A DNA stretch of 64,000 nt from Leptospira bouyouniensis (GTDB taxonomy: Bacteria > Spirochaetota > Leptospiria > Leptospirales > Leptospiraceae), in NCBI RefSeq assembly GCF_004769525.1, contig NZ_RQFT01000012.1, forward strand, positions 212,501 through 276,500. Direction: 5' to 3'. The position numbers and the translations under genes were made by a program. This document shows positions 45,675 through 55,584 of the stretch, one piece after another. The notes beneath the pieces were generated by a model that was not told the origin of the DNA, made no database searches, and saw only the letters and a program-made list of their open reading frames with translations. Numbering within the stretch: the stretch's first letter is position 1; each line of letters starts with the position of its first letter.

Positions 45675-48016
45675 TTAGTAAAGAAAAGCAGAGTCCGGAT
45701 CTAATTTTACAAGTCCTGCTCGGTAACGTTTGTTAGGATTTACAATATTACCAAAAACATAGACTGCATTTCCAGAAAAATTATCTTTCTGACAGTTGCT
45801 CCTGATGCAAATTTTGGATCCCAGTTGTTCAGAGCCAATGTTTTCCGATCTAAAGAAAAAATTCCATTTCTTGGCAGACTTACAAAGGAAGAGAATAGAC
45901 CACCAAGGAAAATATATTTTTCATTTTGGTCCATGGAGCGAACAAATTCAGAAGTTGTAGGGAATGAACCTGTATTGGGTACTGAACTTAAATCAGGTAG
46001 TTGGAAATAAGATAGTCCATAACCTGGATTTGGTGATGTCGTTTGGTATTGCCCACTCATGATGAGACGATTGTCTGATACAAAAAGAGAATAAGCAGAG
46101 AAATTCGATGTAAGTGTGTCACTATGAGTTTTGATAAAACTACCATTGAAACGATTGATGTTTGCTAAGTGCACAGATGGATTTGGTATTGTAGTAAATT
46201 GACCAGCTGCATATAATTGATCGTTCCAGATTTGTAAGGATCGAACTGTGTTATTTGGGTTTGGAGCAAAAAAAGTGTCTGGAACACCAAAGTTTGTGTC
46301 AAGTTTTGCAATTCGATTTACAGGTGTTGCATTGATATCAGTAAAACTTCCTGCTATATAAATGGAATCATTGTAATAGATCATGGATTCAATCGAATTT
46401 GATGTTACAATTGGATTCCAGGTTAATAGAGCTTTTGTTTCTAAATCAAAGGCTGCAGTTGCTTGTCTTGTTGCGTTTGCTACCGTTGTAAACGATCCGT
46501 GAATATACAATCTATTTTCAGCTACAAGTATGTTTGTCACTAGATCACTTGGATTTGGATTCCAATCTGATGGAAGCCCGGTTGTTAGGTCTAATTCCAC
46601 TAAGTGATTTCTCGATCTTGTATCGATGGCAGCAAAACCACCTCCTAAGAAAACCACGTTTTCCTTCATTTTCAATGCAACGCCATTGAATTCATAATTT
46701 GAACTGAATAGTTTGGGATCAAATGAAGTGATTTCATCTGACAAGATGTCTAATTGGAAAAAATATTTTCTATCTAAAGTTCTTACTGTTTCAAAAAATC
46801 CAAAAGCAAATAGTTTATCATCAATGACCGATAGTTTGTATACATTTCTGAAGACTCCATCCACAGAATAATCGGATGTTTGTAATGTTCCCTGTAAATC
46901 TGTTTTAAAGATGCCAACCCTAGGAGTTGAAATTTCTCCTGCAACAAAAAGGTAATTATTATGGATTGCAAGATCAAAAACTGCATTTCCAGAGATTGCG
47001 AGTAAACTAAAAGCTGATGTGACAGTGTTTGTTTTTAAATCAATTGCAGCAAGTTTAGAACGAGTGACGGCGCCTCCATTCAAAGAAGAGAAAAGTCCAC
47101 CAATATATAAAATTCCGTCTTTTAATTCCATTGCATTAACAGATCCATTTGTATCTACCATAGAATAAAAAGTAGAACCATTATCCTTGTGAAGTTTTCC
47201 TAAATTCCCTGCACCATTTGAGTTAACAGCTGTAAATTCTCCACCTATGTAAATAAAAGTTCCATCTGTCGTCATACTTTTAACATCAGTTCCTGATACA
47301 TTAGGTGCCCATGGATCGATTAAACCTGTTTTTGCATTCACTGAAGCCACGTGTTCTCTGTTGGTGACAATTGGATAATTAGTGATAGCTCCATTGGATG
47401 TTTGGAAACTACCTGAAAAAAAGATTCGGCCATCTAAATACAGTAGATCGTAAAATGTTGTACTAGATGGATTTAATTTGGCATCGAATTCTAACTCTAA
47501 TTGGCAATTCGAATTGATTTTTGCTAAGTTTCTCCTTGGCACTCCTTGGATGTGTGTGAATTTTCCTAAAAGGTAAAGATTCCCTTCTGGATCGGATACT
47601 GCATGGTTGATCGTACCATAATTTGAGGTATCTTCATCAAATACATCAAGTTGTGAACAAAAGGTCGAAGCAACAGGTAAGCTTGTGTCATTCCAAACAA
47701 AGGCTCCACCTCCGGTGGTCGCAGCAATTTGGTCGAACATTCCTCCAATATATATTTTTCCATTATGAATGGCAGAAGTGATGATCTCTGTAGGAGAAGT
47801 GGCACTAAAAACTCCATAACTGACAAACTTAGGCTCACTTCGTTCAAATTAGGGAAGACATCCAGGTGAACGATCGTTAGTTAAGTTCTTAATCAGTAAA
47901 AGAGTTAGAAAGGAATTTGATTTTGGATCACAACCATTATTCAATTCAGGACTTTTACAAATTGTAGTCCCGAAAATCATGAAAATCAAAAGCGAAAATC
48001 GAAAGGATAATTTCAT
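45675..48016 (-). pseudogene. Large propeller-repeat lipoprotein gene with stop and frameshift
   Basis: From ATG 48016 the frame encodes a lipoprotein signal (LLIFMIFGTTIC, lipobox Cys20), CDPKSNSFLTLLLIKNLTND, then TAA at 47849-47851. In the same frame it continues (KFVSYGVFSATSPTEIITSA, IYIGGMFDQIAATTGGGAFV) for over 690 codons of repeats like LYLLGKFTHIQGVPRRNLAK, FIYIGGEFTAVNSNG, LYAAGQFTTIPNP, typical of delta-60/propeller proteins. Near 45790 one lost base shifts the end; with it restored the gene finishes GNAVYVFGNIVNPNKRY, AGLVKLDPDSAFLY at TAA 45675. A shorter ORF from 47740 remains open but lacks the signal. Confidence 0.8.
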
Positions 48017-48066
48017 ATAACCATCGATTTATCAATCATACTTTTTCGCGAATCAAATTTTATATA

Positions 48067-49191
48067 TCAGATGTCGATAGGGATATACGCAGCAATTTCA
48101 AGGCTACTAAATGAATAATGAATGATACCTGCTTTGAATGAAGAATTCATAAAGGTTAGGCGAAAGTTAACAAAGTTAGTTGGAATTTCTGCATACAATA
48201 CTACTGGCACAAAATAAACTTGTTTTGCAGAAACAGATCCTCGATTGATAGAAGCAATTGTTAACAATTCTAATGGAGTGGCATCTCGAAACATTAAAGC
48301 AGAGAAAAATAATTGTGTTGGGTTTACATTTTTTAAATCAATATCACCCTTAGCTGCTAGATATATACCAAGGTTTTGTAAATTATCTCCTTGTCCTAAG
48401 TTTGCCATGAGAATGGAACTGATGGGATCACTAGAAATATCTTGTTGGTTAAGTAATGAAATCCTACCGACAATATTTGCATAATTATCAAAACCACCTG
48501 GTTGGCCTCCAAAAGAAAGTGGCAAAACATCTAAAAATGTATTTTGAAAATACGTGTTTCCTGAAAAACGAATTTGGCCTCCACCAACTCCAAATCCGAA
48601 CCGAGCGTGATCGATCCCTTCTTTTCCAAAATAGAATGCTGGCGCAATGAATGAATAATTTCCTGAAATTTTTGTCCCTATGTCCTCGTTTGAAATTTGT
48701 GTTTCGGCAGAACTTGAGCCAGAAGAACCGGAGCTACTACTGGAACTGGAAGAAGAACTAGAACTGGAAGACGAGCTAGATTCAAAAAATGACAAATCTC
48801 CTTCATAACGTTGCCTTGTGATGGAAAACGGTTTGGTCCTTCCGAGGATGGTGAATCCAAAATTATCAGAAATTTGGAAATCAATTGATTTTAAGTCAAA
48901 TAAATAATCCACATTCTTTTCAAAACTTAGGTCAGCAGCCATATCTGCTTTACCTAACCTTGATTTGATGGTCATTTCTGAAAATCCATAAGTTAATCCT
49001 GGATATAAGGATAAATATTCGGGTCCATTTTTTTTTCTTAGATTAAAAAGTCCATACCTGTCTCCACTTTTCCCAACTTGAATCGTTTCTTTTTTATCAG
49101 ACTCTAAGCTAACACCATCATGATTTTCTTGAGAATTTAGAATACAAAAAGGGAAAATGATAAAGAATATAAGGAAATACCGATTAAACAT
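48067..49191 (-). CDS. Predicted outer-membrane protein with poly-serine tract
   Basis: 374 residues from ATG 49191 (the frame opens at 49212). Signal peptide YFLIFFIIFPFCILNS. Amphipathic strands suggest a barrel: YLSLYPGLTYGFSEMTIKSR, DFQISDNFGFTILGRTKPFS, RFGFGVGGGQIRFSGNTYFQ and VNFRLTFMNSSF. At about residues 133-160 an uninterrupted run of 17 Ser, then GSSGSSS, forms a probable flexible loop; it uses mixed TCN and AGY codons, so it is not a simple nucleotide repeat. Function unknown. It lies 50 bases upstream of the broken propeller gene in transcription order reversed, i.e. beyond that gene's start. Confidence 0.6.
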   Translation of the reverse strand: MFNRYFLIFFIIFPFCILNSQENHDGVSLESDKKETIQVGKSGDRYGLFNLRKKNGPEYLSLYPGLTYGFSEMTIKSRLGKADMAADLSFEKNVDYLFDLKSIDFQISDNFGFTILGRTKPFSITRQRYEGDLSFFESSSSSSSSSSSSSSSSSGSSGSSSAETQISNEDIGTKISGNYSFIAPAFYFGKEGIDHARFGFGVGGGQIRFSGNTYFQNTFLDVLPLSFGGQPGGFDNYANIVGRISLLNQQDISSDPISSILMANLGQGDNLQNLGIYLAAKGDIDLKNVNPTQLFFSALMFRDATPLELLTIASINRGSVSAKQVYFVPVVLYAEIPTNFVNFRLTFMNSSFKAGIIHYSFSSLEIAAYIPIDI

Positions 49192-49403
49192 AGACAAACA
49201 GTTGCTAGGCAATCAAAAATTGCAAGTCATTGCGAATATTTATTCTAGAAAAGATTAGAAGTGATTTCATTTAGATTCGTATGAGAAAATTAATTTCGAC
49301 AGGAAGTTTTTTTTTCCGGATCAATGTTTGTGACCTATTTTTTAGAAGACTTTTATTGAGGATTGTATGAAATCGAATAGATGAAGGGAAGGTTAGTTTT
49401 TGT

Positions 49404-50351
49404 ATGAAGAAACATGATTGTAAGTTGTATTTAATATTGTTTATAGGTTACTTTTTTTACCAGTGCCAAGTGACTTCACATCAATTTAATACTTTACCCG
49501 TGGAATCTAGTTCGGTACAAATTCCTCAACCTTCCAAACAACAGCCGATGGTCGATTTCCAAGTGATCAAGGCTGCCGATTGGGAAGTTCCCTTGGCAGG
49601 TTTACTAGATTTGGAAGACCCCCAATCGAAACTTGCGAATCTAAAAGACAAACCTGAACCAATCTCAATTTATTTTTATCTCATCAAACACCCGAAATTA
49701 GGCAGCTATTTAATTGATTCTGGGATCGGTGAAAGTTTTACAAAAGGAAAAGAGGAACTTCTTGTTAGCTCGATCGTTGCGTCACAAATGAATTTTGATA
49801 AACTAAAAATTTTTGAAACAACAAAGAATTTTTTAGAAAAAAATAAAATAGATTTAAAAGGAATATTTTTTACTCACTTACACTTGGATCACGTAATGGG
49901 AGCCTATGAGGTAAATCGAAACGTTCCATTTTATGTGGGTCAAAATGAGGTATCAGATAAACAATTTATTAATTTGTTTGTGCAAAGTTCCACAAATCGA
50001 CTATTAGGTGAAAATGCAAATTTAATCGAATTAAATTTTGGAAACAAAGGTCAGGGTCTTTCTATTATCGATTTTTTTGGTGATCAAAGTTTGTTTATCA
50101 TATCTGTACCAGGACATACAGCTGGAAGTTTAGCATTTCTCATCCCTTCCAAAGATGGTGGACATTTGATCCTTGGTGATACTTGCCACACACGTTTTGG
50201 ATGGTTACAAAATGTAATCCCAGGTTCTTTTACATCAAACCCAAATTTAAATCGAAAAAGTTTAGATGGATTAAAGTCTTTAGTATCATCCTATAAACCT
50301 AAATACATATACCCAGGACATCAGGAGCGAATTGTTTCCGATATTAAATAA
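49404..50351 (+). CDS. Metallo-beta-lactamase-fold lipoprotein
   Basis: 315 residues. Signal peptide LYLILFIGYFFYQC with lipobox Cys. The zinc site of the fold is complete: THLHLDHVMGAYEV (HxHxDH), VPGHTAGSLAFLIP (third His), LILGDTCHTRFGW (Asp) and IYPGHQERIV (last His). This is the layout of lactonase/glyoxalase-II-like hydrolases acting outside the cytoplasm; the substrate is unknown. Start supported by a GGAAGG-type site. A second protein of the fold, of another subfamily, is at 52131. Confidence 0.85.
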   Translation: MKKHDCKLYLILFIGYFFYQCQVTSHQFNTLPVESSSVQIPQPSKQQPMVDFQVIKAADWEVPLAGLLDLEDPQSKLANLKDKPEPISIYFYLIKHPKLGSYLIDSGIGESFTKGKEELLVSSIVASQMNFDKLKIFETTKNFLEKNKIDLKGIFFTHLHLDHVMGAYEVNRNVPFYVGQNEVSDKQFINLFVQSSTNRLLGENANLIELNFGNKGQGLSIIDFFGDQSLFIISVPGHTAGSLAFLIPSKDGGHLILGDTCHTRFGWLQNVIPGSFTSNPNLNRKSLDGLKSLVSSYKPKYIYPGHQERIVSDIK

Positions 50352-50421
50352 ATAAATTATTGATTCTTTATTTAAATCAGTTATATTCTATCAGCTTTAA
50401 CTAAGTGAGAAAGGATATACG

Positions 50422-52011
50422 ATGAATCCGGTGAAACTATTTTTATTTTCTTTAATTTTGGTTACATTTTCTTTGGACGCTGTTGACCAAACAACATGGG
50501 CAAAAGCTGACCAACTATTAAAAAAACAAGATTTTTTATCAGCATTCAAACTTTCCGAGAATATCATTCAGTCGGATCCAAAAGATAGTTTTGGTTGGTG
50601 GTTGAGACTTTCTTCGTCGTCTCAACTTGCTAATAAAAAGGGGAAATGGCCCGAAGAATGTTTAAATAGTGCCAAAGGGCATGCTGAGTTAGTGCCAGAG
50701 GAAGAACCTTCGAGTTTTACGACTGCTATTTGGTGTTTGAATCAAGATGGGCGTTACACCGATATGGTTTCTTTGATTCCAAAAGTGATCCCATATTCCC
50801 AGAAAAAAATTGGAAACGGCAATTATGGTTTGTTGATAAATGTGTTAACGATCACCTATATGAAGTTAAATGAAAGAATAAAAGCAAGGGAGATCCTTTA
50901 TACTGGCCTAACTCAGTTATCTGGAACTGAGGGAGCGATGATGACTGGTTATAATGTTGGTGAATTGTTTTATGATTCTGATATCTCTATGAGTGAGCGA
51001 GAAAAATGGCATTCATTGTTTCAAAATAATTTATTCAAAGAAAATATATCCAATCCACTTATCCCATCTATTGCATGGAATACATCCTTACTCACTGATG
51101 AGTATGTCAATAGGGGGAAATATAATTTTGCCTATGATACCATCTCTATGATGTATCCGGAGATGGATCCACATGTATCAGGATTTTGGAATTTTTTGCG
51201 TGACCAAATGCTCATCAAATACATAGCTCTTAAGTTTAAAACTAAAAAAACAAAAGAAGAGCCACGGCGAAAATTAAAAATGATGTTTTTGGTAATACCA
51301 AAAACAAGATTGTCTGAACCACTTCCTAACAAAATCAAACAATACCAAAATATTGATACCGAATTGTCTGAAAAAGCTTTATCGGATTTGCTTTTAAGTT
51401 TTATTTACTTTCGAGATTCTTTTGAAGAGATTACAAATGGAATCCATTGGGATTATGATATCATACGAACCAATTCCGAAATTCAAACAACAAATTTCAC
51501 TGATGAGTCTTTTCGTTTTGTGATGCAACCTTCCATCGAATCGATCAAACCAACACTTTCACAAGAAATATTGGACCAAATCAAAACAAGCGATGGAGTA
51601 ATCGTTGTTTGGCCTGGCACAAAACAACCTGAAGGTGTTCTCATTACAAATGGTGGAGGAACAGAATGGAATTATGGAACAAACTCAGATCCTGAGATAC
51701 GTCTGACAATCATTTCGGATTCTAATAAAACACTAGCAAGTGGAAATCATGCCAATCATCCCATTTTTATCTACCATGAATTGTTTCATGTTTTGGAATG
51801 GGCTTATCATAAATCAAATTTCCCCAAAAAAGAACATCCCTATATGAGAAAAAACGACTGGCCACGTGATTACCAAGGTAATACCGAATGGGACTTTTAT
51901 TCTGAAACTTTTAATAAACGTATGATGACTGAAGACAGAATGGATCGTTTGTATTGGTTGGGAAGGAAAGAAGGATTCTATGGCATCCAAGTTAAGGAAG
52001 AGAAAAAGTAA
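50422..52011 (+). CDS. Exported protein with HExxH motif and TPR-like N-terminus
   Basis: 529 residues from ATG 50422 with AAGGA upstream. Signal peptide LFLFSLILVTFSLDAVD. Residues about 25-260 look like helical TPR-type repeats (WAKADQLLKKQDFLSAFKLS, LLINVLTITYMKLNERIKAR, ILYTGLTQLSG). The C-terminal part contains DGVIVVWPGTKQPEGVLITN and IFIYHELFHVLEWAYHKSNF, where HELFH matches the zinc-protease HExxH signature, with later Glu residues (NTEWDFYSETFNKRM) as candidate third ligand. A metalloprotease role is an inference; no known peptidase family is recognised. It lies between two metallo-hydrolase genes. Confidence 0.6.
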   Translation: MNPVKLFLFSLILVTFSLDAVDQTTWAKADQLLKKQDFLSAFKLSENIIQSDPKDSFGWWLRLSSSSQLANKKGKWPEECLNSAKGHAELVPEEEPSSFTTAIWCLNQDGRYTDMVSLIPKVIPYSQKKIGNGNYGLLINVLTITYMKLNERIKAREILYTGLTQLSGTEGAMMTGYNVGELFYDSDISMSEREKWHSLFQNNLFKENISNPLIPSIAWNTSLLTDEYVNRGKYNFAYDTISMMYPEMDPHVSGFWNFLRDQMLIKYIALKFKTKKTKEEPRRKLKMMFLVIPKTRLSEPLPNKIKQYQNIDTELSEKALSDLLLSFIYFRDSFEEITNGIHWDYDIIRTNSEIQTTNFTDESFRFVMQPSIESIKPTLSQEILDQIKTSDGVIVVWPGTKQPEGVLITNGGGTEWNYGTNSDPEIRLTIISDSNKTLASGNHANHPIFIYHELFHVLEWAYHKSNFPKKEHPYMRKNDWPRDYQGNTEWDFYSETFNKRMMTEDRMDRLYWLGRKEGFYGIQVKEEKK

Positions 52012-52130
52012 AGTCTTGCAGACAAATCCAAAAGGCATCGTAAAAAATTGAATTTTAGTCGGAAAAGGGGAAAGAAAAATTAAAAACTTTTATAGATTCT
52101 CACTCTTTGAAAATATTTTATTTATAGAAT

Positions 52131-53282
52131 TTGTCTAAGAAAAGACAGTTTATTTGGAGAAAAAATTTGCCATCATTGCTCATCTCAATTTGTTTTGTGA
52201 TCCTTTTTTCGCTCACATTCGTCCAGTGTAAAGCATTCGGGAAAGATCCTGAAGGTTTACACAAAGAAACCATTCAAAAATCATCCCATTTCGATCCTAA
52301 TCGTGAACAATTTGTGAACCGTAGGCCCGATATTTTAGAAAAAATGAGAGAGGGTCAAAACTTTTTTTCATTATTCGTTAAGTTTATGTTTGGTGGAGAT
52401 AAATACCAAAAACCTTCTGTTAAATTGCCTGAAGAAAAACCTGATTTTGAAGAATTTTTAAAACCTGATGAGAGTATAAAATTTATATGGTTTGGTCATT
52501 CTACTTTCCTTGTGAACATTGAAGGTACCATTTTGTTTTTTGATCCAGTATTTTCTGAGTCAGCGGCTCCATTTGGATTTATGGTCAAACGATTCCAAGA
52601 TGCTGTTGTGAAATTAGAAGAATTGCCAAAAATAGATTATATCATTATCTCACATGATCATTATGACCACTTGGATATGGAAACGATTGAATTTTTTAAA
52701 TCAAAACAAACCCGTTTCATCACTCCACTTGGTGTCACTTCGCATATTAGGTCTTGGGGTATTTCTGAAAATCGTCTAACCGAACTTGACTGGTGGGAAC
52801 GTTTGGATTTAGGAAAAATTCAAATTGTATGTACACCTGCTCAACATTTTTCAGGTCGAAGGGGAATGAATGGTAATAAAACACTTTGGTCATCTTGGAC
52901 CGTAATCGGACAAAAAGAACGATTTTATTTTAGTGGGGATTCAGGTTATGACATCCACTTCAAACAAATTGGAGACACATATGGTCCATTTGATTTAACT
53001 TTTATCGAAAATGGACAATACAATCCTATGTGGGAAGCTGTGCATGTTTTACCGGAACAAACTGCTAAAGCCCATTTGGATTTACGTGGGAAATCTCTCG
53101 TACCGGTGCATTGGGGGATGTTTAATTTATCCTTACATAGTTGGTATGAACCTGCAGAAAATATAGAAAGAGAATCGAAAAAACATAATATCGATTTATT
53201 AACACCAAAATTTGGCCAATTGGTGAAATTAAAAAGTCCCAATTTAATCGAACGTTGGTGGAAAAAATATATCGAAGAATAG
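52131..53282 (+). CDS. NAPE-PLD/UlaG-type metallo-beta-lactamase-fold lipoprotein
   Basis: 383 residues from TTG 52131. Lipobox FVILFSLTFVQC. The body is a metallo-beta-lactamase-fold hydrolase of the NAPE-phospholipase D/UlaG group: FIWFGHSTFLVNIEGTILFF, DPVFSESAAP, IIISHDHYDHLDMETIEFFK (HxHxDH), TPAQHFSGRRGMNGNKTLWS, FYFSGDSGYDIHF and LVPVHWGMFNLSLHSWYEPA. All metal ligands are present. The group includes phospholipases of N-acyl-ethanolamine lipids and lactonases; a lipid-related role in the envelope is possible but not shown. Ends in a convergent hairpin. Confidence 0.88.
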   Translation: MSKKRQFIWRKNLPSLLISICFVILFSLTFVQCKAFGKDPEGLHKETIQKSSHFDPNREQFVNRRPDILEKMREGQNFFSLFVKFMFGGDKYQKPSVKLPEEKPDFEEFLKPDESIKFIWFGHSTFLVNIEGTILFFDPVFSESAAPFGFMVKRFQDAVVKLEELPKIDYIIISHDHYDHLDMETIEFFKSKQTRFITPLGVTSHIRSWGISENRLTELDWWERLDLGKIQIVCTPAQHFSGRRGMNGNKTLWSSWTVIGQKERFYFSGDSGYDIHFKQIGDTYGPFDLTFIENGQYNPMWEAVHVLPEQTAKAHLDLRGKSLVPVHWGMFNLSLHSWYEPAENIERESKKHNIDLLTPKFGQLVKLKSPNLIERWWKKYIEE

Positions 53283-53286
53283 AAAT

Positions 53287-53329
53287 AGAAACACAATCAA
53301 ACGAACAACGATTCGATGTTTGTGTTTCT
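53287..53329. terminator. Inverted repeat between convergent genes
   Basis: AGAAACACAA and TTGTGTTTCT form a perfect 10-bp stem around a 23-base loop, directly after the metallo-hydrolase stop and 60 bases before the convergent SRPBCC stop. A bidirectional terminator by position; there is no long T-tract. Confidence 0.45.
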
Positions 53330-53387
53330 AACGAATTTCATAATCAAATTAGAAAATGAATCCTTTTAGAATTTGAACGAGAATTTT

Positions 53388-53801
53388 TTAATGTGTTTCT
53401 ACGTATGATTTGAAATGATTTAAGATCGATTGCCATCCTTGTTTTTGTATTTCAATTGGATTTTCGGATTCAGCTTCAAAGACAATAATGATTTCTGTAT
53501 TTGGTTTTTTGTCGAAAAATTGGACTTTTACTTTTCTTTGGTCTGCAATCGTATAGGTAAAGGAATCATACATATTGATTTCATCAAATGTGGCTTCGAA
53601 ATCAAATCCAAAACTCCCATCTTTTGCTTCCATTCGAGCCAAATATGTTCCACCCTTTGTTAAATTTACCTTTGCGGATGGACAATGCCACGATGGATCT
53701 GCAAAATTCCAAGCGGTAATGTGTGTTGGATTGGTATAATAGTCCCATACTTTCCTAAGGTCGGATGCGATAGACACACTGATTTGAATTTCACTTGGCA
53801 T
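53388..53801 (-). CDS. SRPBCC/AHSA1-type protein
   Basis: 137 residues. AHSA1 signature: IQISVSIASDLRKVWDYYTN, PTHITAWNFADPSWHCPSAK, VNLTKGGTYLARMEAKDGSF, EATFDEINMYDSFTYTIADQ, and the last helix KQGWQSILNHFKSYVETH. It is a close relative in type, not sequence, of the gene at 35302, but no ArsR gene is adjacent. Cytoplasmic ligand-binding protein with unknown ligand. Divergent from the lipoprotein gene that follows. Confidence 0.88.
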   Translation of the reverse strand: MPSEIQISVSIASDLRKVWDYYTNPTHITAWNFADPSWHCPSAKVNLTKGGTYLARMEAKDGSFGFDFEATFDEINMYDSFTYTIADQRKVKVQFFDKKPNTEIIIVFEAESENPIEIQKQGWQSILNHFKSYVETH

Positions 53802-53943
53802 AGATTGAAATTGAATATAGATATTATCGTTTGAGTCAATGAAAATTTACGATGATTAGATCGATGTGAACATTCCATTCTTCATTTTTTTTTTAGACCA
53901 AAACAAATCAATGATACCTCTTCCTACAAAGGGTGGTATTCCA

Positions 53944-54831
53944 ATGCAAAAAAAAATTCATAACATTCGTTATGTAAACTTATTCCTCATTTTTTCGTTT
54001 GTCTTTTGTTTGGTGGTTTGTTTAGAAAAGGAAAAACCTGCGTTTTCCAATTGGTTCACTAGTTTGTTAGTTCTTGGAAGTGAGAAACCACATGAACCAA
54101 ATCAAGACTCAGAAGGTAACCGAGGTCCAACAGAAACCAATGCAACCCAAGTTTACTCGTTTTCACCAGAGATTTTATTTGAAAATTCAAATTTTGAAAT
54201 CACTGGGAAAAACCTACTTTCACTTTCAGAAGTAGATCTCTTTGGTGAAAATGCAAAAAAAATGATAACCTTTCTCGAATCATCGAATACCAAAATTACA
54301 GCTCACGTTTCGTTATGTCCAACAACGAGTTTTGAGATTCCAATACAGGATCCAAAGATTGGACGCGTGAACCAAAAAGTGACCTGTTTGGGAACATTTT
54401 CATACTCACGTCGTTCCTATACATTGGATACTAACATAGCAGTCACAAATATGATGCCCTTGGACTCAAATCCATCTTTGTTATCCTTACGCCAATTAGG
54501 AGAGATTCAATTTCACATTGAGCCGTCATTGCCTGAGGGACTTCAATTCAATTCAGTGAATGGTAATGTGTCGGGTATCCCCATTGGCACAACCAACAAT
54601 GAATTTCAGGTATTAACTGTGACTGCTAGTTTAAAAGAAAAACCACATATCAAAATTGATTCGCAACTTAAAATGATTGTACTCACTCCTGATGAGAGAA
54701 TCAACAGAACTTGCCATCCCATATCAGCTACCTCAACATGCAATGGTCCCTCTCCCCATGTTTGTTCCAATGTTAGTAAATGTTTTCTGAGCCAATTTGC
54801 TTGTCTTACCGATTCAAAATGTGGGATCTAA
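53944..54831 (+). CDS. Ig-like lipoprotein
   Basis: 295 residues from ATG 53944, with AAGGGTGG seven bases upstream; the frame is open from 53866. Signal peptide LFLIFSFVFCLVVC carries the lipobox. Residues about 155-255 contain an Ig-like (He_PIG-type) segment: YSFSPEILFENSNFEITGKN and LPEGLQFNSVNGNVSGIPIG, VLTVTASLKEK. A Cys-rich C-terminus follows (RTCHPISATSTCNGPSPHVC, NVSKCFLSQFACLTDSKCGI). Probable surface protein, function unknown. Confidence 0.65.
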   Translation: MQKKIHNIRYVNLFLIFSFVFCLVVCLEKEKPAFSNWFTSLLVLGSEKPHEPNQDSEGNRGPTETNATQVYSFSPEILFENSNFEITGKNLLSLSEVDLFGENAKKMITFLESSNTKITAHVSLCPTTSFEIPIQDPKIGRVNQKVTCLGTFSYSRRSYTLDTNIAVTNMMPLDSNPSLLSLRQLGEIQFHIEPSLPEGLQFNSVNGNVSGIPIGTTNNEFQVLTVTASLKEKPHIKIDSQLKMIVLTPDERINRTCHPISATSTCNGPSPHVCSNVSKCFLSQFACLTDSKCGI

Positions 54832-54903
54832 AAAAAATACACAAAACCTATATTTACAAATCTGATCTCATCTGAAACCTTGTGTAAGTCAGGTGGTATC
54901 AGA

Positions 54904-55530
54904 GTGAAGTATTTTGGAGTTTTAATTGTTTGTATTATATTATTTGTATTACCAGTCATCGCCGTTGATGAAAGTAAAGAACCTAATGTGCAATATACGA
55001 TTAATATAAATGGAAAGGAATATGATCTGATAGCAGATGTTCCCAAAAAAATTACCGGCAATTTTCAAAATTTGAACCTATTATTGAAAGCTGGAAAATG
55101 GAAGGAATTTTCATACGGTGGTATCTATTTTTTATACTTTGCTTCTTTTACTTGGGAAGCGGACATCCAATCTGATTCGGATAAAAATTGGGTTTTGTCC
55201 GGAAATGATTTTAAAATCATGTATTTCGTATTATCGGATGCTGTGACGCTGGAAGATTATGCTGATTCCTTTGCAGATCGAATGGGAAAAGAAAATACAA
55301 AAAGCATTGATATAAAAGATCAATTCGGAAATGAAAAATACACTGGTAAAAAGATATTTGTGAAACTTGCAGGAGTGGATCTTGTCTACGAAATATATGC
55401 CATTCCTACCAGAGAGGGATCAAGAATTTTGATTTTCCAAGATGCTCCAGAATCAGAAGACAAACAAAGCCAAGAAAAAATCCAAATGATGGATTTATTT
55501 CGAAAAAATTTCAAAATCCTCTACCAATAG
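54904..55530 (+). CDS. Exported hypothetical protein
   Basis: 208 residues from GTG 54904, chosen because AGGTGG lies about eight bases upstream and a signal peptide follows at once (YFGVLIVCIILFVLPVIAVD). Mature part: YTININGKEYDLIADVPKKI, KWKEFSYGGIYFLYFASFTW, LEDYADSFADRMGKENTKSI. It looks like a compact alpha/beta domain with no catalytic motif that I recognise. First gene of a plus-strand run of small envelope proteins. Confidence 0.55.
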   Translation: MKYFGVLIVCIILFVLPVIAVDESKEPNVQYTININGKEYDLIADVPKKITGNFQNLNLLLKAGKWKEFSYGGIYFLYFASFTWEADIQSDSDKNWVLSGNDFKIMYFVLSDAVTLEDYADSFADRMGKENTKSIDIKDQFGNEKYTGKKIFVKLAGVDLVYEIYAIPTREGSRILIFQDAPESEDKQSQEKIQMMDLFRKNFKILYQ

Positions 55531-55550
55531 AGGCACCAAAGTTATCATTT

Positions 55551-55582
55551 TTTACCTACTTACTATATCAGAAGTAGGTAAA
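55551..55582 (+). promoter_or_regulatory. Hairpin covering the ribosome-binding site of the next gene
   Basis: TTTACCTACTT, 10-base loop, AAGTAGGTAAA; perfect 11-bp stem ending two bases before ATG 55585. The right arm contains AGG at 55576-55578, the only ribosome-binding-site-like sequence. In RNA the site would be paired, so translation may be controlled by melting or by a ligand. The effect is an inference. Confidence 0.5.
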
Positions 55583-55584
55583 GT

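Noticed and set aside
45740..47740. Intact 666-residue cytoplasmic protein
   Set aside because: In-frame sequence upstream of 47740 encodes a lipobox and matching repeats, and the 3' end is frameshifted, so the intact reading is an artefact of the lesions.
48710..48785. Simple-sequence (microsatellite) repeat in the poly-Ser region
   Set aside because: The codons are mixed TCN/AGY, so there is no uniform nucleotide unit that could slip.
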